A DNA stretch of 64,000 bases, from contig NEEC01000002.1 in NCBI GenBank assembly GCA_002189035.1, forward strand, positions 5,479,001 through 5,543,000, read 5' to 3'. The notes beneath the pieces were generated by a model. That model had not been told where the DNA came from. It saw nothing but the letters and a program-made list of their open reading frames with translations, and searched no databases. This DNA is from Utricularia gibba (lineage: Eukaryota > Streptophyta > Magnoliopsida > Lamiales > Lentibulariaceae). Of the stretch, positions 1 through 12,043 are shown in pieces. The translations under genes and the position numbers were made by a program. Positions within the stretch are counted from its first letter, which is position 1. Every line of letters starts with the position of its first letter.

Positions 1-9
1 CTGTTTCAG

Positions 10-1438
10 GAATAGCCTTACCATGTGGCTCTGATAAGTTGTATTCTGTGAGCTTTGATAATTGTATTCGAGTTTGGGACTGCAACAGTGGAAAGGTAAG
101 AACATGGGTCAATTTAGTGAGACAGAACGATAATATGACGCACTGTATATTGATTTGAACTTCCTACTCATTGTATGCACAGTGTGTTGGTTGCATTGAT
201 ACAAGCGTGGAAGTGCGGTGCGTAGTCACTGAAGGCCCTATGCTCTTTGTGGGGCTTCGGAACGGTGTGAAGGTATATTTTTGAGGGAAAACAACTCATT
301 ATTTGTATGTACACTACTTGTTTTGTCTTATATTATATCAAGTGTTTGATGTTCAACAGGCATGGAATTCACAAAACCAACTTGAGTTTTCTTTGTGCAT
401 CGATGCTTGCGTAGTATCTAGCATGGAGACGGATGATGATAAGCTGTTTGTGGGAATGGAGGTAGGCTGAATGGTGTTGGTTTTTATAGTGGCTTTGTGT
501 GTCCGAAAACTAGCTGCTTATGCATGGTTATGGGCTCCCGGAAATCATGCCTTAGAAGTATGTTTGCATAAACTTTTCGCATCTCTTAGTTTTGAATCCG
601 TTCCAGGATGGTTCCATTTATGTGTGGAAGTGGAGCGCGGAGAAGATTGACTCTGATCCAGTTGCAGTCTTGAAGGGGCATACTGGAGCAGTATGTTCAA
701 TTGTTGTTGCTGCTTTTAGGCGACTTTATACGGGATCAAAAGACTGCACGATAAAGGTATCCGTTTTTGAATGGTCTCTCCTTGCTTGCTGAATCTCCTC
801 ACTTTCGGTTTTGATGTTCAGGCATGGGATCGAGATAGTTTGCAGTGTGTGCAGACACTGTGTGGGCACAAGGGTGATGTGACGTCCTTATTATGCTGGC
901 GATATTTTCTATTATCTGCTTCCTTGGACAAGACAGTGAAGGTTTAGCTCTCTCCATCTTTGTATTTCGCACGTTTTCAACTGTAACGGTCGGCCTCCGG
1001 TGCTTTAGGCCTGGGGACAAACCGAAAAGGGCATCATAGAGGTCCTCCATGAGAAGCAGGAAGACAATGTAAGTGCATGCAATAGCTCCTCCTACTAGTT
1101 GGCTGGCTTTACAATCCATCAATCATAAATCAATTTTGTAGGGCGTGCTTGCTCTCTGCGGCGTATATGATTCGGAGAGGAAGCCTGTTTTGCTGTGCTC
1201 ATGCAGCGACCACACCGTTCGCTTATACGACCTGCCATCGTGAGAATCCGTCTCCCTCATCGTATGGTGTTTTTCATTATGTGTTGTGATTGGAAAGCTG
1301 CGTTTGCATCTCAGGTTCATCGAGAGAGGCAGGATATTTTCTAGAGGAGAAGTCCGCACCATTCACGCAGAACCTCCGATGGGGCTGTTCTTCACTGGTG
1401 ATGCAGCCGGAGACGTCTGTGCCTGGAAGATGATGTAG
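10..1438 (+). CDS. CCCH zinc finger / WD40 repeat protein (ZFWD type), 3' part
   Basis: Exons read as 10-95, 183-272, 360-461, 607-756, 822-941, 1009-1068, 1142-1239 and 1315-1438 (stop TAG), all GT-AG and in frame, giving about 276 residues; the 5' part lies outside the window. The translation has serial WD40 blades with IRVWDC, DGSIYVWKW, TIKAWDRD, TVKAWG and HTVRLYDLPS strands. The ending FFTGDAAGDVCAWKMM matches the C-terminal blade of plant ZFWD proteins, which carry CCCH zinc fingers before a WD40 propeller. The zinc-finger half is not visible, so family membership rests on the propeller sequence. ZFWD proteins are thought to be nuclear RNA- or protein-binding scaffolds; the exact role is unknown. 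Another WD40 subfamily is possible but less likely. Confidence 0.75.
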
Positions 1439-1659
1439 AAGGCTGCTGATAGGTTACAACATTCTTCGAGTCCTTTTTCAAATTTAGATAACATCCATGA
1501 TTAGGCATAGCTTATAATTGATCATGATTAAGTGCTTAGACTATCTTACCGTTGGTAATTCTTCTAGATTTTTCATTACTTTGGATATCAAGCTATAACA
1601 ACATGCATTAGAAATGAGATATATGTTAGGATCACTTTTGAATTTTTAATTGTTCTTTT

Positions 1660-2170
1660 TTTATCTTTTTAATTCTAGATTGAGTGACATTCAACTTCAA
1701 AAAAAAAAATAAAAGAGGAGTGCAAAAGTAAGATATGCTTGGCGAAGCTGTGGGTAGTAATGATCTTACTATAAACCACAAATAAAGTTTCGTAATCCAA
1801 GTATATCTTCTTAAAAGCGGGCTCCATTTCAAAAAAAAAAAAAGCAAAAAAAAAGGCAAAAAAGAAAAAAAAAGAAAAAGAAGAATAGAATAGTCACTTC
1901 AATCTAGAATTCTTCTCTTCTTAATCTAGCAATTAATATCAAGAGTGATTCTGCATTATTTTGTTTCTGATCTTGTTGTTTACGTAGTATACTTTAAATT
2001 GATTGAAAGAGTATAGAAAAAAATAGAAGATATTACTTACCGTAGGAGATGAATAGGTTATCTTGATCGTATATCATGACTTAAGTTTTGCCTATATCAT
2101 GGATTGTTATTCTATTTTCTGTTTGAGGACAAGAATGATTGATTGTAATGAAGTGCATTTTCATAATCAT
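1660..2170 (+). repeat. Dispersed direct repeat, copy 1
   Basis: About 510 bp that recurs in the same orientation at 5110-5620, roughly 80% identical by eye. Shared stretches include AAGATATGCTTGGCGAAGC, TAATCCAAGTATATCTTC, TGTTTCTGATCTTGTTGTTT and CATGGATTGTTATT. No terminal repeats, target duplication or coding potential were found, so the element class is unknown. Confidence 0.7.
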
Positions 2171-3879
2171 TGCTCGGTTCCCTTTTGACTTGGATTTGCA
2201 TAACATGCACTCTATTGGATCCTGTGTGTCATCATCATCTATATAGGCTGGCATGCTGTATTCCTTTTTTGTATCCATCCGCACCACACAAGGGTAGTCC
2301 ATTAAGCCTCAAACCTTAACTACTTTGCGAGTGGTTGTCATCTTTGTGGAAGAGAGGGAGGGATAAGAAGAAGGGGACGAAGCTTTCCACATGATTAGCA
2401 AACATTCCTTGGGCATTTGGAAGTTAATGCCTTGACTTTGTCCTATAAATGAAAAGAAACCCCTCATGCATTTGGAGGGGAAGTTTTGCAAGCCTTTCTT
2501 CTAGGACCGGACCTGTGAGAGGATGCATGAATGGATGGGATGAAAACCCAATTTGTATTCTTAGAGAAGTAAGTTTCCAAAATGTGGTCCAAGGTATTTT
2601 TGTTGTTCCGGGTTTCCTCTTTTCACAAGAGATTGATGGATTGACCTTATTACCCTTTACGAGCGGATAGATAAGCTTGTTAGCATATTGTTCATGGAAA
2701 GAAACTTTTTGCTAAAATATCTATTCCGATACTTCCAGTTTCACATGGAACTACGAATAAGGAATGCATGTATTACATGACAGAAAGCTATAGTGATTGA
2801 TAACACATAATTTTCAATCCACTTTAATTAAGGAAATAGATGTATTTTCTCATTAAAATTAGGTTTTTAGTATGAATCTAGATATTTCTGAGAATGTTGA
2901 TGCAATTTTCATCTTTTATTTAAAATTTGTATTAAATCCATGATTTAGCTCAAATCTTATTCTAACCTCATTTGTCTAAGTATTAAAAACAGTGCATCGG
3001 AAAAGTTACACTCTAAGGGCATGTTTGGTACAAGAGATTATATAATGAGAAAAAATAAATCAAGAAAAATGAGAACTAAGAAATAATTCATCAATGGGAG
3101 ATTGAAATAAAACAAAGAAAAAACATTGAAAAAAAGCAATCAATTACCAATGAGCACAATGGAACACTAGCAGATGAGAAATCGTCGATGTAAGAATTGG
3201 GTGGGAGCCTAGTAAATTATTCGTCAACTCCGCTGATTTTATCCTCCTACTACCCCTCTACTACCCATACCCTTCTAGTCATCAGCCATGGCTTATCCGG
3301 CGCACCGCTAGAAAACAGCACCCTAGCATCTGCCCCCTGCAACCCCGTTGCCGTAGCGCTATTCAGCTCCCATAGTCGGAAAAGATTCCGCACAAAATTC
3401 ACCCAATACTAGAATGAAAAAATGGTGGAGCTAGGGAATGAACAATTTGGGTTAATTCTTTGAGAAAATTAGTTCAATTTATGTGTTAATCGATTTGGGG
3501 GATTTCAATATAATAAATTTAAATTTTTTAATAATTTATTATATATTGTTAAAGTAATATTATTATTGAACTGGGTTTTACTGTGTGAGTCCAATATACC
3601 GAACCGATAAACTATTTGAGTCAAATCTACCAAAATCAAAACTTTATCAAGTCAAATATGTTATTATTAAATATGTTTCTTTTACAATAACAGAAATTCA
3701 TGGTCAAATATGTCAATTCACAAAATATCTGGGTCAAATATGCCCATTCACGAAACTACATGGATCCGTTGTACCTCGTTATGAAAATTTCTAGATCTAC
3801 TATGCCCAAACCCAGGATTTTTAGGTCAAATATATAATTATCTCATCCTTTAAATATGTTGTTTACACCATCTAAGGTC

Positions 3880-4500
3880 ACAGAAAGTGAGACATTTTTC
3901 TATACCTTAGGAGATGAATGGGAGACTTCATTCCCCGAAGGAACCCTCGCCCCTTCATACATACCAAGTTCCATAGAATTCATCATCTCATTTAGTTTCG
4001 AAGCCCCTTACGTGATGAATCCCCTTGCGCCTCCGTATTTCATTGTCTATGGAAGCCGCTTAACCGATGGATCCAGACTTTTGGTGCTATGTACCATTTC
4101 CCTATAGGGAGAATATTTTCTCTCCCGAAAAACTTTAGGTTCTCGACAAAGCCATAGTTGAGGACCACAAAGCTGGTTCGAATGAGACGAAGAAGCAAGA
4201 CGGAGGACAATGCCTTTCGCGGAAGAAAATGAGGTTGATTGGCACAAAACGGGGGATGAACCTGTATATGATGAATATCTAGATTGCATGGGTATCAGAA
4301 GAAACTAATGGAGAGCATGAGGTTGAAGAGCAATCTAGAATTCGAAGCCATTGATGAAGATGGGCACCCCAACATCTGAGTCATTTGTGAGGAGGGCTTT
4401 TGTGACGGCGTCATGATTGGAATTCTGGACTGTTGACATAATATCATTCCACATGCATCAAGAAATGGCTCGCATCGAAGGACAAGTGCCCCCTATGTCG
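3880..4500 (+). repeat. Short copy of the 78-bp-repeat element (+ orientation)
   Basis: A head segment (GTGAGACATTTTTCTAT at about 3888), about 1.6 copies of the 78-bp unit (3930-4065) and a unique tail (about 4065-4450). All three parts match the larger copy at 53.4-56.5 kb in reverse complement. The repeat reads in frame as the PSSIEFII-type peptide. The tail shares GGTTCTCGACAA and AATGCCTTT blocks with the other copy. This copy has far fewer repeat units, so array length differs between copies. The function is unknown. Confidence 0.75.
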
Positions 4501-5109
4501 CATAAGAGTAGATATTTTTTCTGAACCGTGGTTATTTGATCGCCTATTTGCTTTGCTTGCAGTCCCTCTGTTCATCTGAATAACACCACATCAGCAGATT
4601 TGTTCACCTGAAGATTTCCATGAAATTTGGGAGATGCAAATTTGGCACATATATTGATTTTGTCCTCTTCTATGTCTATTTTTTTTATTAATGTTTATCA
4701 TTATCCATACTAAATATTAATCATGCAATAAAATCGTTAATAGACAGTTTTGTATCATCATAACTCATATGTCAATAAAAAACAAATAAACACACAGACG
4801 TATGTCTAACATTGAAGCCTTTAAAATTACCGAATATAGCATGTTCATATTTAATAAAACAGACTATCAATTATCACATAATAATGATAAATACTTTATG
4901 TTTTTTTCCATTTTTTCATGTAAAATTCATTTTTGTGCTTTTTTATTATTTGTGCATAGTTCTATGAAATAGCATAATCATTAATCATTCTTAGTCTAAG
5001 GATTATGTGCACCTATGTTTTCAACTCAAATGTATAATCCAAACCATTTTTGTGATGATGAACCAATTTATCTCACATGCTTGTTAAAAACTTTATTATA
5101 CAAAGTATA

Positions 5110-5620
5110 AATTGATTTTTTAATAAACTCAGTAACATTCAAATTCAAAAAAAAAAGGAGTGCCGATGATAAGATATGCTTGGCGAAGCCGTGGGTAGTA
5201 ATGATATTACTATAAACTAAAAATGAAGTTTCATAATCCAAGTATATCTTCCTCCAAAGTTGGATCTCCATTTCAAACAAAAAAAAAAATAAAAAAGAAA
5301 AAAAAAAGAAAAAAAGGAAGAAAAGAATAGTCACTGCCATCGAGAATTCTTCTATTATTAATCTAATAATTAATATCAAATGTAATTTTGCATTATTTTG
5401 TTTCTGATCTTGTTGTTTGAGTAGTTTACTTTAGATTGTTTAAAAAATATGAAAAAAATATAAGATATTACTTATTATAAGAGATGAATAAATTATCTTA
5501 ATTATGTATTATGATTTAAATTTGGTTTACATCATGGATTGTTATTTTATTTTCATGTTTGAAGACAAGAATGATTCATTGTAATAAAATTTATTTTCCT
5601 AATCATTTTCTATTACCTTA
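5110..5620 (+). repeat. Dispersed direct repeat, copy 2
   Basis: Second copy of the repeat at 1660-2170, same strand, with small indels in the A-rich middle. The spacing of about 3.4 kb and lack of TG/CA ends make an LTR pair unlikely, though decayed termini cannot be excluded. Confidence 0.7.
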
Positions 5621-7399
5621 ATTTTCATAATATTAGATTACTTTGAGATGTTTTGAATAAAAATATAAAAATTGGTGACTTTAAAATGTAGAAAATCAAG
5701 AATGTTTGTACGATATGATAAAATCTTCACTACAAATGAGAAGGTTGATAAGATAAAATAAAATTATAAACATAGATTTTGACCTTCATTTGTGTGGATT
5801 CCAATTATTATAAGGTCTCTTCTTTCCTCATATCTCACAAAGTCTATTCTTTTCTTCTATGTTTTACTATTTACACTCATATAAAAACTATTGATAAAAG
5901 AGTTTATTTTATCTTTGTTGAGGAATTCGATCATTTATGTGGATTCACATAACATGTCATACCAAGTTTCATTTTCCCTTTCCAACACATATGCAGCTGT
6001 TATTCATACGGTATTGCACTTGTATTTATTTTGTAATTTTGAATATTACAAACTAGCATGTTATGTCTAAAACTTGTAGCACAAAATACACATCATTTCT
6101 ATCCATTGATTATTGTCATTGTAATTACGTGGAAATAACACACTAAAGTTTCAGGTACCGAGAATATGCATTGTAATTAACTAGGAATATTGTGATAAAA
6201 AGTATATATAGTACTTCTATGCATCAACAATGTATATTGTAAGTATCTAAAAATAACACAATGAAAATACATTGACACCATCATTTGTGGATATCTAAAA
6301 AAATATGATAAAAATATACGTATTATTATTAGATACAAACAATGTAGATTGTAAAGCTATATCATTTATAACTTATTTTGTAATTTATAATTTAAAGTAA
6401 AATTAAAAATAATTGTTTTACAGAATATCTTTACTTATTCTAAAACTTAACTTTTATTTTTTTTATTTATTCTTTAACTTATTTCAATTTTAATTATTTC
6501 ACCTAGTTATTACACAAATTGAGAAAATATGATTTATTCAATAATTAAGTTGCTTAATTTCAAATTGATTACTTCTATTTATTTTACATCTACTTATACA
6601 ATAACTTTTATGTATGAGTTAAATATAAATTATTGATTAAGTTGCACAAACTATACCATAAGGGCCAATTTTGGTAGAATAGAATTCCTTAATTTTATTT
6701 GGATAGGAAATTGAGAATTCCCTAATATAAACCTACGATTTACGAAGCTAGTGGGTTTTAGTAAAACTCTGGTGATTGATGAGTTTATTAATATCTAGAC
6801 TTTAAATTATTGTTTTTGACATTTTTAATCTTTTTATTGATAAATTTATATTATTCTTCTTTAAAAAAAATCTCGTAACCCTTATCTCGAATACTGACTA
6901 TTGTACTAACATTCTCCATAACACTATCCTACGACCCTTCGACATCAAATTTTCTCTACATTTGAGTCCTCATCTTGCATGAATACACTAGTGCATACTC
7001 CCAAAATATTCTTATCCCCATCTCTCACTTCACTCAAAATCACAAATTTGGCACCTTTTCTCGAACTCCGTTAAGATTTACCAATAGTTTTATTGTCAAT
7101 CACTTCACTTCTTCATGCGACACCCAAACAAAAGTAAACTTAAATTTTAATCTATCTTTTTATGTTGTATTGATTTTTTTTTTTTTGGATTATGTGAATT
7201 ATCTTCTGAAAAAATATGATTTTCTTGGCTATATCTTTTTATTGTTTTGATTATGGTTTTCTTGGAAGATAACATCATGAATGATAATATAGAAGAAGTT
7301 GTGGCTATGATTGTTGTTAGAATTATTGCACTAAATTTGCTATTCATGAAGTATGTTGTTTAAAAATATGCAAAAGAAATTAATGAGTATGATTTATAT

Positions 7400-8560
7400 G
7401 AAAGACTCGGAACTATAAAGTATTCTTATCTACAAAAAATTTCAAGACAAATAGAAAGACCTAGTAGATATGTGCCTGATTTTAATAATACTGTGTTGGA
7501 AAGTGTGAAAATGAACAAAGATACATTTGGACGATTATGTATGTTGCTTCAACATAATGGCTTACATGATGTTAGATTATAAAAGATCAACTTACACAGT
7601 CTTTAGATATTTTAATATTATATTAAATACTCTATTATGATACAAAATGAGTTATTAGTAAGATCATGGCATACAAGTGATGAAAGTGCATCAAGCAGGT
7701 TCAAATATTTCCAGGTATAATTTTTTGTTTATTCATATTGATAATATAAACTAATTCATATTGTCATTTGAATAGAATTGGTTAGTATGTACAATTGATG
7801 AGACATATGTTGAAATACGTGTAAAAGAGTCACTTAAAATGAGATATAGAACTCGTATAGATAGCATTGCAACAAATATAATGGAAGTATGTGACTAACA
7901 CATGAACTTCATATATTTACTTGTTGGTTGAGAAGGTTTTGCAACTGATTGCCGTATTTTGAGATATTCTTTATCTCGATTAAATGGTTTTCATGTTATT
8001 AAAGGTAAACTTTTCTTTTAATTATTGTAATGTATAAGTTATATGTGACATATTTTGTATTATTTATTTAACTTTTCATTATAGGACAATATTATTTGTA
8101 TGATAATAGTTATACAAATTGTGAGAGGTTTTTGAGTTCATATAGAGATGTTCATTATCAATTGAAAGAATAAGGTGAAGATTCATGATGTCCACAAAAT
8201 CCTCGTGAATATTTTAATGAAACATTCTTTAACAAAGAATGTTATTGAGAGAGCTTTTGACATATTAAAAATATGTTAGGCTATTCTAATAAGTTCCTTA
8301 TTCTATCAACTTTGAATATAAAATAAAATTATCATAGCCTGTGCATTACTTCACAATTTTATTTGTTCACAAATAGGTATTGATCCATTAGAAGCATAAA
8401 TAGCCGAGAATCATATGGAAGATGATTTAGATAATCGTGTGGTTGAAGAACAAAAATTCATAACTGGTTTTGAAAACACTGTTGATTGGGATATGTGGAG
8501 AGATAGTTTGGCACAAGATATGTGGAATGAGTACTTAAGAATATGATTGTTTCTTAAATT
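7400..8560 (+). pseudogene. PIF/Harbinger DDE transposase (HARBI1-like) relic
   Basis: Fragments in shifting frames match the HARBI1/DDE_Tnp_4 nuclease in order. They are an N-terminal segment with SYLQKISRQIERPSRY and KDTFGRLCMLLQ, then SWHTSDESASRFKYFQ, the first catalytic-Asp region CTIDETYVEI, YRTRIDSIATNIMEVCD, then DCRILRYSLSRLNGFHVIKG and YYLYDNSYTNCERFLSSYRD (second Asp region). Family members read ALDGTYI and DAGYTN at the two Asp sites, so Asp is kept at the first (CTIDE) but the second reads DNSYTN. Stops and frameshifts are frequent and no frame covers the domain. It is the transposase of the surrounding element and cannot make a full protein. Confidence 0.8.
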
Positions 8561-9148
8561 ATACCCGGGATGCATTGTTTATTTGCATTTAACCCATGCA
8601 TATTGCGATGAATTATTATGTGTTTATTGTCTTGAATGATTAGATGTGAGTTGAATTAATAGGCTTCTCAGTCCACTTTTATTTTTATTACGTTTACTTC
8701 ATCCTTCCCCTTCATCTAATTGTTGTAAAGGTATAAAAATGAGTTCATTCATCATCCATTTCTTGTTTATATTCAATCATATATTTATTTTATTTGTTAA
8801 CTATTTATTTTATAAACTAAATTATATTTATTGTAACAAATACACGATACCCAATAAATGTATTTATTCATCATCCCATGTCTTATTTTCATTTCATTAT
8901 TCATGTAAATAAATAAAATTAATCAAATTTTATCATGTATTCATATACATATTATTTTATAAAGATATCTCCATCTTTAATTGCAAGAATAACACAATTC
9001 AAATAAAATAATGTATAGACACAAATCAACACTTTGAAAAATAATTTTAGAATCTAAACATAAAATAAATAAATATAAATCTCATTATTCATAGGTTCAC
9101 ATTCATCTACATAAAAAAATAGATAAAACATGAAAATGGATAATGACT

Positions 9149-10205
9149 TCAGAATCTAAAGATAGCATTAATATCTTTCATCATAACTATACATCTATGG
9201 TCATCTGCTCTCAGAAATAAATGCATCTTAGCTTGACTAAATATTATTAATTCACCAAACTTCATAAGTGTTAAATCATCTATTTCAAGTGGTAATGAAA
9301 AAATAATATCAGTCACTTGTTCATGTTTTTCCATCATTAATATGTCATGATCAAGTCTCAGTACAAGTCGATCTATTACTTCAGTTGTAACATCATCCAT
9401 TTTTTTCCATTTGGACTACTAATTCTGCACTTTTGGAAGATTCAATCTTCCTCTTCACAGACAACTTGGTTTTTTTATGTAGATAAGTTATGTAACACAT
9501 CATTAGGATGTTCTAAAAACATTGGCTGCAAGGGGGATTATTCAATATCATTAAGATCAATGGAAAGATTATTCTTATCATTTTCATAAGCATCTTCAAC
9601 AAACTTATTGTATCCAACTACAAACTCTCTAGTTGTATGATCTCTTCCAAATATTTCTTCCAAATTCAAAAACAATGGAAATGGTTTATACCTCAATTGT
9701 TTCAATTCTAGAGCATTTTTCAAAGATAAATAAAGTTCCAATAATTAATAATAATGTATTTAATATCATACTATCTCAAATAAAATTTGTATTTGAATTA
9801 TTTCTTGTCAGATTTCTAGTATAGCATCAATCATACAATTTTAGGCATTCCAACCTATTCCAGAATAACTTAATAGATCTAAAATATCATATTACAACTT
9901 TTTCCATGTATGAGACTACGATTCAATATGAGGGACTTCTCGTAAATCTGATTAAGGACATAATTTCAAAAATTCCGCTTCAAGCTAGATATCCTAGACG
10001 AAATCCATTTTCATTTTTCCACCTAATTGATATAATCATACAATATGGTGATAGAAATAACTCTTCTTATATTGTCCACCCTCATTTTTTTTGTTGCCTT
10101 ACCAAAATTTGATGGATTATTATTGCTACCAATCTCTCTACACAAATTCTTGTCATCATTGTTCAATCTAATAGTATTCTTTCTAATATTTCTCCTTTTG
10201 TCCAT
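9149..10205 (-). pseudogene. PIF/Harbinger ORF1 (Myb/SANT-like) relic
   Basis: Broken open segments on the minus strand match the Myb/SANT-like ORF1 of Harbinger elements. A NGFRLGYLA segment (about 9990) corresponds to the domain's GFRPGYL motif, and KQLRYKPFPLFLNLEEIFGR (about 9690-9640) corresponds to the family's RxKPFPxxxDLxxIFGxDRATG block. It is followed by a C-terminal segment (9400-9149) that aligns with the helical tail. ORF1 proteins normally bind element DNA and assist the transposase. Stops and shifts between segments show decay. It is convergent with the transposase relic. Confidence 0.68.
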
Positions 10206-10397
10206 GATTATCTAATGAAGAGAAATGAAAAATAGAAATTACATGGATTGGAAAGTAAAAATTTTTAAGAAAAAATACTTACGAATGTGGCTATAGAGAG
10301 AATTGATAAAACCTACTCCTTTACTTTGCTATGGATGGTATAGGGAACAGGTTGTGGCTTGGGGAAGATATATTAAATAGGAAAGATTATTTAAAAA

Positions 10398-10399
<2 letters not shown>

Positions 10400-10429
<30 letters not shown>
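10400..10429. repeat. (TA)n microsatellite
   Basis: An uninterrupted AT dinucleotide run of about 30 bp inside the Harbinger element near its right end. Confidence 0.95.
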
Positions 10430-10431
<2 letters not shown>

Positions 10432-10800
10432 TTTTTTATTTTTTTATTTTTAATATATCAAATACGAAAATTCTTTAAACCTAATTAAATGTAAACACAT
10501 CAAATATTCCAAATAAATTTAATCCAATTTATTCCAATCTTACCTATCAAAATGGCTCTAAGTGTCTTGAAAAGATATGATAAAAAATCAATATTATTTT
10601 CAAATATCAACAATATTATTTATAAACGTATTAAGAATATAATATAAACAATATATATATTACTTTCATTTAGTAAAGTAATAAATAAATAATACAAATC
10701 TGATTTGTAAACTACATGCCCCACCAAATCCACAGCGAGCTTATCCTGGGGGGCAACAACCTCATCAACCAGAATCCCATACCAACCATTAGGCCTTTGC

Positions 10801-10806
10801 CACGTG
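10801..10806 (+). promoter_or_regulatory. G-box upstream of PSBP
   Basis: CACGTG within the 10-bp palindrome GCCACGTGGC (10799-10808), about 100 bp before the PSBP start codon. G-boxes of this form bind bZIP and bHLH (including PIF) factors and are common in photosynthesis gene promoters. Activity here is inferred. Confidence 0.6.
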
Positions 10807-10907
10807 GCACACAAGGCATGGATCCACGCACTACAGAAGAAGCATGATCGGTGAGCCGAGAGAGCATAGCTTCTGTGTCGCTGGCCCTCATCGGATCGAA
10901 TCGCCAA

Positions 10908-12043
10908 ATGGCTTCCTCCACAGCGCTGTTTCTTCACAGCCACGCCGCTGCCTTCTGCAAACCTGCCGCCGGATCCTCTTCCACCCGCCGTCTAGTGGCG
11001 GGGCGCGTCGTCTGCCAGGCGGCGGAGACCGACGCCACTCTGTCCCGGAGATTGGCTCTGACTGTTCTCATTGGCGCCGCCACCGTCGGATCCAAAGCCT
11101 CTCCTGCTGACGCAGCCTACGGAGAATCCGGTAACTGCCACGTCAAATCAAATAAATTGGCTCCATTTTCCCTCAAATTTGTGTGTTGAATTGAAATGCA
11201 TTGCAGCCAACATTTTCGGGAAGCCGAAAACGAACACGGAGTACAGTCCCTACGCCGGGGAAGGATTCAAGCTTTCGATTCCTTCGAAATGGAACCCGAG
11301 CGGGGAAGTTGAATACCCTGGTCAGGTCCTAAGGTACGAGGACAACTTCGATTCCACCACTAACGTCATCGTTTCCGTCACACCCACCGATAAGAAGTCG
11401 ATCGCCGACTACGGCTCGCCAGATCAATTCCTCTCTCAGGTACCATCCATTTTAACTCTTAACAGGGGACAACCCCATCATTCACTGATATCTCTGTTAA
11501 ATCAGTGGCACGGATGATGGGTGTTATCAGTTCTTGCTTAGTCAGTTTAATTTTCAAAAGCATAAACAGTTCCAGCATTCTGGTAGCTTGTACCCTGCAC
11601 TGATCAGAGATGCAATCAGTAATTGTTAAATCATGTGTTTCAACTGCAGGTGGACTATCTGCTGGGCAAACAGGCCTACTCCGGCAAAACAGATTCAGAG
11701 GTAAAGAAGATGCATCCCTTTTTGATGATTTTCACAAACATAAGTAAGAAATTTTGTCCACTAGAACTGAGTTTTTTGTCAGGGTGGATTTGGGTCGGGG
11801 CTAGTGGCATCTGCAAACATTTTGGAAGCTTCAACTCCTGAAGTTGGTGGGAAGCAATACTACTACTTGTCCGTGCTGACGAGAACCGCCGATGGAACAG
11901 AAGGTGGACGGCACCAGCTTCTCACCGCCACCGTGAGCGATGGGAAGCTCTACATCTGCAAAGCTCAGGCCGGGGATAAGAGATGGTTCAAAGGGGCGAG
12001 GCAGTTTGTTGAGAAAGCAGCTTCTTCATTCAGTGTTGCTTGA
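10908..12043 (+). CDS. PSBP: PsbP, oxygen-evolving enhancer protein 2 (23 kDa)
   Basis: Four exons, 10908-11130, 11207-11439, 11650-11700 and 11783-12043, give 255 residues. PsbP is an extrinsic lumenal subunit of photosystem II that stabilises Ca2+ and Cl- at the oxygen-evolving Mn cluster. Residues 1-69 form a bipartite targeting peptide: a Ser/Thr/Ala-rich chloroplast part, then a twin-arginine signal ([11 protein letters not shown] at 47-48) ending ASPADA before the mature start AYGES. Diagnostic mature motifs are [64 protein letters not shown] and the C-terminal SSFSVA. Length fits the family (about 260). The start is the ATG opening the MASSTALFL transit peptide. It converges with the next gene, and a G-box lies about 100 bp upstream. 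Confidence 0.96.

Larger units (their letters stand above)
1439..6658. other. AT-rich intergenic block with repeat fragments
   Basis: No supportable gene is seen in this 5.2-kb stretch. It holds a pair of dispersed direct repeats (about 1660-2170 and 5110-5620) and a short copy of the 78-bp-repeat element (about 3880-4500). The rest is AT-rich with homopurine and homopyrimidine runs, for example the A-rich tract at 1830-1880. Short open frames here start in repeats or low-complexity DNA and match nothing I recognise. Confidence 0.7.
6662..10558 (+). mobile_element. PIF/Harbinger DNA transposon, about 3.9 kb, inactive
   Basis: The ends are imperfect terminal inverted repeats: GGGCCAATTTTGGTAG at 6662 on the + strand and GAGCCATTTTGATAGG read inward on the - strand from 10558. 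Both ends are flanked by the trinucleotide TAA (6659-6661 and 10559-10561), the 3-bp TTA/TAA target duplication characteristic of PIF/Harbinger. Inside are the two genes of autonomous members, facing each other: a decayed DDE transposase (+, about 7400-8560) and a decayed Myb/SANT-like ORF1 (-, about 10205-9150). A (TA)n tract lies at 10400-10429. TIRs, target duplication and both genes agree, so the assignment is firm; multiple stops and frameshifts show it is dead. Confidence 0.88.

Noticed and set aside
4175-4184. GGTTCGAATG as a tRNA B box
   Set aside because: It lies in the repeat element copy, and no acceptor stem or A box surrounds it. No tRNA gene was found in the window.
6975-7250. 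91-residue plus-strand open frame inside the Harbinger left end
   Set aside because: AT-rich and without transposase similarity; it lies before the recognisable transposase.
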